This document shows positions 58,323-64,000 of a DNA stretch of 64,000 nt, piece by piece. The notes beneath the pieces were generated by a model. It saw only the letters and a list, made by a program, of their open reading frames with translations. It was not told the DNA's origin and made no database searches. The stretch lies in NCBI GenBank assembly GCA_965221735.1, contig OZ244910.1:2790001-2854000 (forward strand), given 5' to 3'. This DNA comes from UBA2991 sp965221735 (GTDB lineage: Bacteria > Chloroflexota > Dehalococcoidia > Tepidiformales > Tepidiformaceae). The translations under genes were made by a program, and so were the position numbers. Each line of letters begins with the position of its first letter. The first letter of the stretch is position 1.

Positions 58323-59350
58323 CGGGACGGGTCGAGCATGACCTTGATCACGCCGTCGTCGCGGTTGTCGAAGATCTCGTAGCCGCGGGGCCCTTCGGAC
58401 ATGGGCAGGTTGTGGGTGAAGACGCGCTCGGGATGGATCTTGCCTTCCTGCAGCAGGGGGACGAGCTCGGGCCACGCGTACTGGGGCGAGACGAGGCCCA
58501 CCCGGTAGGTGAGGTCCTTCCCGAAGAGGGCCATGAGGTTGACGGTCATCTCGGGGTCGGTGGTGGCGCCCACCTGGGAGAGGGCGCCGCCGTGGGCGAG
58601 CACGCCGAAGGCGATGCGCACGGTCGCCTGGGGGCCGGCGGCCTCGATGACGTGCTGGCAGCCCTTGCCACCAGTCTGGTCGAGGACGGCCTCGACGGGG
58701 TCGACCTTGCTGGCGTCGATGGGGATGGCGCCGAGGCGTTCCGCCTCCTCGAGGCGGTGGGGCACCTGGTCGATGGCGAACACCTTCGACGGGCCGAAGA
58801 GGAAGGACGTCTCGAGGGCCATCTGGCCGACGGGGCCGGCGCCCACGACGGCGACGGTGCCGCCCGGCTGGATGCCCGCGCCGCGGACGCCCTTGTAGCC
58901 GGTGGGGAGGATGTCGGTGAGGAGGACGGCCTGCTCGTCGCTGACGCCGTCGGGGATCTGGAGGAGGGAGGAGTCGGCGGCGGGGACGGCGATGGCCTCG
59001 GCCTGGCCGAGGTTGAGGACGCGGGTCTCGCTGTTGGCGCAGCGGGCCGTGAGGAGGGCCTGGCAGTTCTCGCAGCGGCCGCAGCCGACGACGGCGGAGA
59101 CGGCAACGTGATCGCCGGGGCGGACGGAGCGCACCTCGGGGCCGACCTCGACGACCTCGCCGATGGCCTCGTGGCCCATGGTGGCGCCGATGCGCTCCTC
59201 GTTGACGGGGCCGTGGTAGCCGTGGAGGTCGGAGCCGCAGATGGCGAAGCTCGTCGTGCGGACGAGGGCGCCGTCGGGGGCGGGGACCTGCGCGTCGGGC
59301 ACGTTCTCGAGCTCGATGCGCTTGTGGCCGCGGTAGACGAGGGCTCGCAT
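58319..59350 (-). CDS. zinc-dependent alcohol dehydrogenase (MDR family)
   Basis: A 343-residue medium-chain dehydrogenase. The catalytic zinc site is C-G-S-D in FAICGSDLHGYHG and GHEAIGEVVEVG; the structural zinc has the four-Cys set GCGRCENCQALLTARC. The nucleotide-binding motif is VVGAGPVGQMAL, and FAIDQVPHR suggests NAD. It probably oxidises an alcohol formed by the oxygenases. A GGGAGG site precedes the ATG. Confidence 0.93.
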   Translation of the reverse strand: MRALVYRGHKRIELENVPDAQVPAPDGALVRTTSFAICGSDLHGYHGPVNEERIGATMGHEAIGEVVEVGPEVRSVRPGDHVAVSAVVGCGRCENCQALLTARCANSETRVLNLGQAEAIAVPAADSSLLQIPDGVSDEQAVLLTDILPTGYKGVRGAGIQPGGTVAVVGAGPVGQMALETSFLFGPSKVFAIDQVPHRLEEAERLGAIPIDASKVDPVEAVLDQTGGKGCQHVIEAAGPQATVRIAFGVLAHGGALSQVGATTDPEMTVNLMALFGKDLTYRVGLVSPQYAWPELVPLLQEGKIHPERVFTHNLPMSEGPRGYEIFDNRDDGVIKVMLDPSR

Positions 59351-59525
59351 GGCAGTCCTCCCGGCGCCGTCGGAGGCGCGGAAACGGTGTCGCGCAACCT
59401 TACCCCGTCGGGCGAGGCGCGGGAGCGTCCACGAACGGCGATCGGAGGGTTGCTCGTGTATCGTCTCTGGCGCCCCTCGTGGGCCGCCCGTCGTGGCGAA
59501 CGCGGGGCAAGAAGGAGACAAGCGC

Positions 59526-60416
59526 GTGACCGACGAACTGACCTTCGGATGGGTATCCCCGGTGATCGGCCTGCCGGACAGCGACAACGAGCCGATCGTG
59601 ATGTACCAGGAGCGGAACATCCTGCCGACGGCGTTCCAGCACTTCGACTGCGTGTGGCTGGCGGACCACTTCTACGGGTTCGCGAACGAGAACGACCCGT
59701 TCCTGGAGTCGTGGACGACGATGACGTGGCTGGCGGCGAAGTTCCCCACGGTGAAGCTATGCCACCACGTGATGGGGCAGGGGTACCGCAACCCGGCGCT
59801 GACGGCGAAGATGGCGGCCACCCTGCAGACGCTCTCGGGCGGGCGCTTCATCCTCGGTATCGGGGCGGGCTGGCGGGGGGAGGAGTTCGAGCGTTACGGG
59901 TACGAGTTCCCCTCGACGGCGACACGCATCCGGCAGCTGGAGGAGACGATCCAGATCTGCCGGCTGATGTGGACGGAGGAGTCGCCGAGCTTCGAAGGCC
60001 GCTACTACACAATCAAGGACGCGAAGGCGCCGCCGCGGCCGGATCCGATGATCCCGATCATGGTCGGAGCGCAGGGCGAGCAGCTCTCGCTGCCGATGGT
60101 GGGCCGCCAGGCCGACGGGTGGAACACGTTCTGGTGGCCGCGGGAGGAGTGGGAGGAGAACTGGACGCGGAAGCGCGACATCGTGCTGAAGTCGGCCGAG
60201 GAGGCCGGCCGCGATCCGTCCGACATCACGATCAGCGTGACGCGCGAGGTGGGCCTTCCGAACAACAGCCAGGAATCAGAGGAGTGGCGCGAAGTGCTCG
60301 AGCGCTTCCGCGAGCTGGGCGTGCGGCACTTCACCTGCGACTTCGGGCACCCGACCTCGACGGAGCCGGTGCTCCGCTTCGTGGAAGAGGTGATGAACCC
60401 GATGCGGGAGGCGTAG
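59526..60416 (+). CDS. LLM-class flavin-dependent oxidoreductase
   Basis: A 296-residue luciferase-like enzyme starting with GTG behind AAGGAG. VWLADHFYGF, KLCHHVMGQGYRNPALTAKM, GRFILGIGAGWRGEEFERYG and PIMVGAQGEQLSLPMVGRQA are the family signature. It differs from the copy at 49046 and resembles enzymes that use F420 or FMN. It is divergent from the alcohol dehydrogenase gene. Confidence 0.9.
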   Translation: MTDELTFGWVSPVIGLPDSDNEPIVMYQERNILPTAFQHFDCVWLADHFYGFANENDPFLESWTTMTWLAAKFPTVKLCHHVMGQGYRNPALTAKMAATLQTLSGGRFILGIGAGWRGEEFERYGYEFPSTATRIRQLEETIQICRLMWTEESPSFEGRYYTIKDAKAPPRPDPMIPIMVGAQGEQLSLPMVGRQADGWNTFWWPREEWEENWTRKRDIVLKSAEEAGRDPSDITISVTREVGLPNNSQESEEWREVLERFRELGVRHFTCDFGHPTSTEPVLRFVEEVMNPMREA

Positions 60417-60437
60417 CGCTCGCGCTACGCCTGCGGC

Positions 60438-60734
60438 CTAGCCCGTCTTGCTGAAGCGGCGCATGTCCGGCGGACCGGCCATGTAGTCGCCCATGTTGGG
60501 GCCGCCGCTGCGGTTGCGGGAGCCGGCGAGGTGGGCGTCGAGGTCCTCGTCGCTCTCCCACTCTTCGACCATGCAGAAGACCGTGGGATCTTCGTTGTCC
60601 TGCCAGAGCTCGTAGCGGATGCAGCCCTTTTCCTGCTGGCTGGGAGCCACGAGGTGCTCGTTCGCGACGCGGGCGAACTCTTCGGTCTTGTCGGCGTGGA
60701 TGGTGAAGCGGGCAACGACTCCGACGGTGGGCAT
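60438..60734 (-). CDS. ABM-domain protein, putative quinol monooxygenase
   Basis: A 98-residue alpha/beta barrel: VGVVARFTIHADKTEEFARV, then QQEKGCIRYELWQDNEDPTV and FCMVEEWESDEDLDAHLAGS. YgiN-type monooxygenases have the same start. The ATG at 60734 follows AGGAGACCACC. It faces the LLM oxidoreductase. Confidence 0.82.
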   Translation of the reverse strand: MPTVGVVARFTIHADKTEEFARVANEHLVAPSQQEKGCIRYELWQDNEDPTVFCMVEEWESDEDLDAHLAGSRNRSGGPNMGDYMAGPPDMRRFSKTG

Positions 60735-60888
60735 GGGTGGTCTCCTGCGCGTGATTTCGGCGGGCGCATCGTAGAGGACGGGAGTGGGAAGGCGCATCCT
60801 GCCCCGCAGCATTGACGCGCGGGCGGGGCAATGCCACCATCGCGGCACGGAATATCCCCTGTCGCCACGAGCGCAAGGAGGGGTCCTT

Positions 60889-62217
60889 ATGGTCACCCAG
60901 AATCAAGAGATGCCGATGACGCCGCTGGAGCGGGTGGACGAGCCCGACATGGGCACGGGCCTCATCGATCAGACGCGCTACATCGACCCCGAGTTCGCGA
61001 AGCTCGAGTGGGAGCGGATGTGGACGAAGACCTGGAACATCGCCGGGCCGCTGTGCGACATCCCCGAGGTCGGGGACTACTTCACGCACACGCTGGGGCG
61101 GGAGTCGTTCATCTTCATCCGCACCGGCGAGGACGAGGTCAAGGGCTACTACAACATCTGCCCGCACCGCGGCAGCCGCCTGCGCCCGAGCGTGGGCGCG
61201 GGCCACGCCGAGCAGCTGCAATGCCCCTTCCACCTCTGGACGTTCAACATCGAGGGTGAGCTGCACACAGTTCCCGACCGGCAGCACTTCGTGAACGGCA
61301 TTCCCGAGGAGAAGCAGCACCTGGCCGAGGTTCGGGTCGACGTCTGGGGCCCGTTCGTGTTCTTCAACATGGACGACGAGGCGGAGTCGCTGACCGACTT
61401 CCTGGGCGTGATTCCCTCGCACCTCGACCCGTATCACTTCGAGGAATATCACCTGGTGCAGGACTACCAGCTGATCTGGGACTGCAACTGGAAGTTCGCG
61501 GTCGACCAGTTCGCGGAGATCTACCACCTGCCGGCGCTGCACCCGCAGCTGATCGAGTGGTGGGACACAGCGGGAACGCCGCTGGACGTGTACGACGGGG
61601 GCAGGCACAGCCGCCAGCTCATCCGCCAGGGGTACCCGGACGGGGGCGCCTGGACGGACGAGATGGCTCGCCGCCACGGCTACACGGACAAGGAGATGAT
61701 CACCGACTCGCAGTGGCAGCAGCTTGCCGCGGTGGGGATCGAGCAGCACGAGTTCGAGGGCGGCGTGAACGACGTCCGGCCCGCGATCATCGAGGCGCGC
61801 CGCGAGCTGTACGAGGCGATGGGGGTGGACGTCTCGGCGCTCCACGGCGAGCAGCTGATCGACGACTACCACTACATGATCTTCCCGAACATCACGCTGA
61901 ACATCGGAGGCACGTCGCTGACGTACTTCCGGGCGCGTCCGCATCCGACGGACACGAACCTGTGCCTCTGGGACTACCAGACGTACGTGCGGCTTCCGGA
62001 GGGCACGCCCATTCCGCCGCGCCCGGCGACGGTGCGGGGCTCGGCGCACGAGGTCGAGGTGTTCGAGGCGCTGGCGCAGGACATGGCGCAGGCGCAGATC
62101 GTGCAGGAGTCGTATCACTCCCAGGGGTTCAACGGCATCCTGCTGAACAGCGAGGAGCGTCGCGTCCGGGCGATGCACTACGCGCTGGAGCAGTACCTCT
62201 TCGGCCCGGACCGCTAG
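60889..62217 (+). CDS. Rieske-type aromatic ring-hydroxylating oxygenase, alpha subunit
   Basis: A 442-residue oxygenase. The [2Fe-2S] ligands are C91 and H93 in CPHRGSRLRP, and C112 and H115 in CPFHLW. The catalytic iron binds H213 and H218 in AEIYHLPALH, with an Asp further on. Normal length, unlike the copy at 44444. No ferredoxin, reductase or beta subunit gene is adjacent. AAGGAGGGG precedes the ATG; a TTGACG -35 at 60812 with a weak -10 (CACCAT) may drive it. Confidence 0.92.
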   Translation: MVTQNQEMPMTPLERVDEPDMGTGLIDQTRYIDPEFAKLEWERMWTKTWNIAGPLCDIPEVGDYFTHTLGRESFIFIRTGEDEVKGYYNICPHRGSRLRPSVGAGHAEQLQCPFHLWTFNIEGELHTVPDRQHFVNGIPEEKQHLAEVRVDVWGPFVFFNMDDEAESLTDFLGVIPSHLDPYHFEEYHLVQDYQLIWDCNWKFAVDQFAEIYHLPALHPQLIEWWDTAGTPLDVYDGGRHSRQLIRQGYPDGGAWTDEMARRHGYTDKEMITDSQWQQLAAVGIEQHEFEGGVNDVRPAIIEARRELYEAMGVDVSALHGEQLIDDYHYMIFPNITLNIGGTSLTYFRARPHPTDTNLCLWDYQTYVRLPEGTPIPPRPATVRGSAHEVEVFEALAQDMAQAQIVQESYHSQGFNGILLNSEERRVRAMHYALEQYLFGPDR

Positions 62218-62236
62218 GGTCCGGGACCGGCGGCGC

Positions 62237-62638
62237 TCACTTCGCCGTGCTGGCGTAGTGGAGGACCGCGCTGGCGAGCAGTCCGGAGCGGGATTCACCC
62301 TCGCGGGCAGCAACCTCGTCCGCGATGGCGAGAACTCGAGCGGGCATGGTCACGTTGATGCGGACGGCCTTGCCCGAGAGTTTCGCCAGGTCGACCTCGA
62401 CAAGCGCCCAGACTCCATCGGCGTAGGCCGCATCCGCCTGGTGGATCTCCAGGGGGCGCTGCTCGGGGATTGGCTGTCCCTCCATAAGCAGGGTCTCGAT
62501 GTGGCCGGCAATCGCCTCAGGCGTCAACTCGAGTGCCTGCTCGATGGTATCGCCCGCTGAGAAGCAGCCGGGCAGATCGGGAACGGTGACCCCGTAGCTG
62601 CTGCCCTCGTCGTGGTGAATCACGATCGGGTACCGCAT
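62237..62638 (-). CDS. hicB: HicB antitoxin
   Basis: A 133-residue antitoxin. The N-terminal partial RNase H-like fold is MRYPIVIHHDEGSSYGVTVP and LPGCFSAGDTIEQALELTPE; the C-terminal ribbon-helix-helix is VRINVTMPARVLAIADEVA. The ATG overlaps the hicA stop by 1 base (TAATG). It neutralises HicA and represses the operon. Confidence 0.93.
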   Translation of the reverse strand: MRYPIVIHHDEGSSYGVTVPDLPGCFSAGDTIEQALELTPEAIAGHIETLLMEGQPIPEQRPLEIHQADAAYADGVWALVEVDLAKLSGKAVRINVTMPARVLAIADEVAAREGESRSGLLASAVLHYASTAK

Positions 62639-62832
62639 TACCTGTCCCTCCAGTCCCAACCCGCTTGCCGAAAGATGTTGCGCAGCGTGCCGGTCGGGAT
62701 GTCCTTGCGCGGGTGCTGGATCGTCGTGACGCCGGGTCGGTCCCGGTGCACGAAGTTGTGGTGGCTCCCTCGCACGTTGCGGAGCATCCAGCCGTCTTGT
62801 CGCAGGCGGCGGATGACCTCCCTGCTATCCAC
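62638..62832 (-). CDS. hicA: HicA mRNA-interferase toxin
   Basis: A 64-residue double-stranded-RNA-binding-like toxin: REVIRRLRQDGWMLRNVRGS, then the catalytic His in SHHNFVHRD, and PRKDIPTGTLRNIFRQAGWD. Complete, with the expected G-S-H-H active-site motif. GTG start directly behind an operator-like palindrome. Confidence 0.92.
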   Translation of the reverse strand: MDSREVIRRLRQDGWMLRNVRGSHHNFVHRDRPGVTTIQHPRKDIPTGTLRNIFRQAGWDWRDR

Positions 62833-62836
62833 GTGT

Positions 62837-62849
62837 GTGTATTCTACAC
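62837..62849 (-). promoter_or_regulatory. palindromic operator and -10 of hicAB
   Basis: GTGTA-GAA-TACAC is a perfect inverted repeat and holds TAGAAT, a good minus-strand -10. It is 5 bases from the hicA start, so the message would be nearly leaderless. Likely HicB ribbon-helix-helix target. Confidence 0.6.
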
Positions 62850-62908
62850 ACTCGCACGTGGCCGCTCATCGTCGCCCGGTGCGGCGCCCGCCCTGACCAC
62901 CCGCGCCC

Positions 62909-64000
62909 TTAGCGCGGGATGACCGGCAGGGTGATGTGGGAGGGGTGCTGGGCGTCGTGCAGGACCGCCTGGGCGGCGGGCACGAGGTTGCTCTCGCTCT
63001 CCACGGGGGCGCCGGTGTTGGGGTTGCGATCGAAGCGCGGGAAGCACGACGAGCTGATCTCGATGCGGATCCGGTGTCCGGCGAGGAAGACGTGGCTGGT
63101 GGCCCACAGGTCGATCTCGTAGCGGTAGGCCTGGCCGGGGGTCAGCAGCGTGGGGTTGCTGGCTGAGTCCCGGTAGCGGGCGCGAATCATGCCGTCCTGC
63201 AGGTTCTGGGCGTAGCCGTCGGGGTAGACGTCGACGAGCTTGGCGGTGAAGTCGGTGTCGACGGCGGAGGTGGTGGCCCAGAGGGTGACGCGCAGGGGTC
63301 CGGTGACCTCGAGGTCCTCGGCGAGGACCTCGCTGGAGTAGACGAGCACGTCGTCGCGCTCCTCGGCGGGGCGCTGGTCGAAGGCGCCGCGGGCGATGAT
63401 GAGGTTGTTGCCGCCGAGGCTGGGGACCGGGTCGTTGGGGTCGTAGACGTAGCGGTCGGGGGGCTCGATGGCGGGGGGCTCGGGGCTGAGGGCGCCGTCG
63501 CCGTTGAGGCTGTTGGCGGAGCCGCCGCTGTGGAGGTACCAGGGGGTGTACTCGGTACGGGCGAGGGGCCACTCCTGCTCGTCGCGCCAGCGGTTCTCGC
63601 CCATGACGAAGATGCGGACGGGGGCCTCGTCCATGATCCCGGTGTCCTCGCCCTTCAGCCAGTGGCCGAACCAGCGCCTCTGGATCTCCATGAAGTCGAT
63701 CTCGGCTTCCGGGCCGAAGTCGAGATCGCCGGTCCCGCCGCTCTCCGGAAGGGAGTAGCCGATGTGGCCCCAGGGGCCGACGAGCAGGCGCTGCTTGCCG
63801 CGGGCGTTGGGGCCGCCGAGGGCGTTGATGCCTTCGAAGCCCGAGAGGGTGCCCTCCAGGAAGATGTCGTACCAGGAGCCGAAGTGGAGCATGGGCATGT
63901 CGACGGTGTGGAAGCCGCGGCGGACGTTGATCTCGTGCCAGAAGGGGCCGTCGTCGGGGTTGTTGAGGTAGTCGCCGAAATAGGGAGCGCTGTCCTTCAT
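62909..64000 (-). CDS. CocE/NonD family hydrolase, 5' end outside window
   Basis: The C-terminal 363 residues of a CocE/NonD (X-Pro dipeptidyl-peptidase-like) serine hydrolase. The segment MLHFGSWYDIFLEGTLSGFE, the His-containing LLVGPWGHIGYSL and the C-terminal jelly-roll domain (LEVTGPLRVTLWATTSAVDT, TPGQAYRYEIDLW, LAGHRIRIEISSSCFPRFDR) are clear. The catalytic Ser lies outside the window to the right. The family cleaves esters or amides of diverse substrates. An in-frame ATG at 64000 is internal, not the start. Confidence 0.9.
   Translation of the reverse strand: MKDSAPYFGDYLNNPDDGPFWHEINVRRGFHTVDMPMLHFGSWYDIFLEGTLSGFEGINALGGPNARGKQRLLVGPWGHIGYSLPESGGTGDLDFGPEAEIDFMEIQRRWFGHWLKGEDTGIMDEAPVRIFVMGENRWRDEQEWPLARTEYTPWYLHSGGSANSLNGDGALSPEPPAIEPPDRYVYDPNDPVPSLGGNNLIIARGAFDQRPAEERDDVLVYSSEVLAEDLEVTGPLRVTLWATTSAVDTDFTAKLVDVYPDGYAQNLQDGMIRARYRDSASNPTLLTPGQAYRYEIDLWATSHVFLAGHRIRIEISSSCFPRFDRNPNTGAPVESESNLVPAAQAVLHDAQHPSHITLPVIPR

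Noticed and set aside
64000..64000. ATG at the right edge as start of the CocE/NonD hydrolase
   Set aside because: The protein lacks the N-terminal catalytic domain with the nucleophile Ser, so the gene continues beyond the window.

Overview
The window is a 64 kb piece of a very GC-rich bacterial chromosome, densely packed with genes and with short intergenic gaps. Gene content (several Rieske oxygenases, P450s, LLM-type flavin oxidoreductases, SDRs, acyl-CoA dehydrogenase plus APH-like kinase, translin-like protein, membrane pyrophosphatase, c-di-AMP riboswitch, lipoproteins with Thr/Glu/Pro-rich linkers) suggests a free-living, aerobic, heterotrophic member of the Chloroflexota (Dehalococcoidia-like). 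This is an inference from gene content; Actinomycetota or another GC-rich Gram-positive-type lineage is not excluded. No rRNA, tRNA, CRISPR array, prophage or complete insertion sequence was recognised.

Layout. 1-2.7 kb: MmcQ/YjbR-type protein, small membrane protein, HU, and a small protein plus APH-like kinase pair. 2.8-7.4 kb: complete general amino-acid ABC importer (aapJQMP type). 7.4-12.3 kb: P450, Hsp20 behind a CIRCE-like operator, limonene-epoxide-hydrolase-like enzyme, two SDRs, nitroreductase. 12.3-13.0 kb: VapBC-type module. 13-18.4 kb: a frameshifted membrane protein gene, a tandem duplicate of NTF2-like genes, a DUF3352 protein, an SDR. 18.1-18.9 kb: a four-helix-bundle (S23/IVP) gene bracketed by inverted heptamer repeats. 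18.9-21.2 kb: acyl-CoA dehydrogenase plus APH-like kinase.

21.2-22.9 kb holds the most striking locus: three consecutive lipoprotein genes whose thioredoxin-like motif is interrupted by in-frame TGA exactly where the redox cysteine is expected. Two read UxxC, and the third has TGA at both positions (UxxU). Each TGA is followed, at the same spacing, by a SECIS-like hairpin with an identical loop. Ordinary gene calling would split each gene in two.

23-35.7 kb: a secreted protein, an iron-siderophore-type ABC importer, flavin reductase, Nudix, PAC2, an orphan HigA, dinB with a LexA box, then rnhB, yraN, an FmdB-type zinc ribbon and a translin-like gene. 35.8-40.0 kb: a K+-dependent-type membrane pyrophosphatase followed by what appears to be a degenerate paralogue lacking every catalytic motif. 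40.1-40.6 kb: a c-di-AMP (ydaO-type) riboswitch in front of a 72-residue zinc-ribbon gene. 40.7-53.7 kb: a catabolic region with acyl-CoA ligase, thiolase, Rieske oxygenase, P450, LLM oxidoreductase, Dabb barrel, MFS exporter, dienelactone hydrolase and a Fic gene of lower GC. 53.7-58.3 kb: a membrane-anchored HTH/beta-propeller-like protein and four tandem paralogous membrane proteins. 58.3-64 kb: Zn alcohol dehydrogenase, LLM oxidoreductase, monooxygenase-like barrel, a second Rieske oxygenase, HicAB and the C-terminal part of a CocE/NonD hydrolase.

Several genes have a TANNNT -10 element only 6-10 bases upstream of the start codon, which suggests leaderless transcripts are common in this organism.
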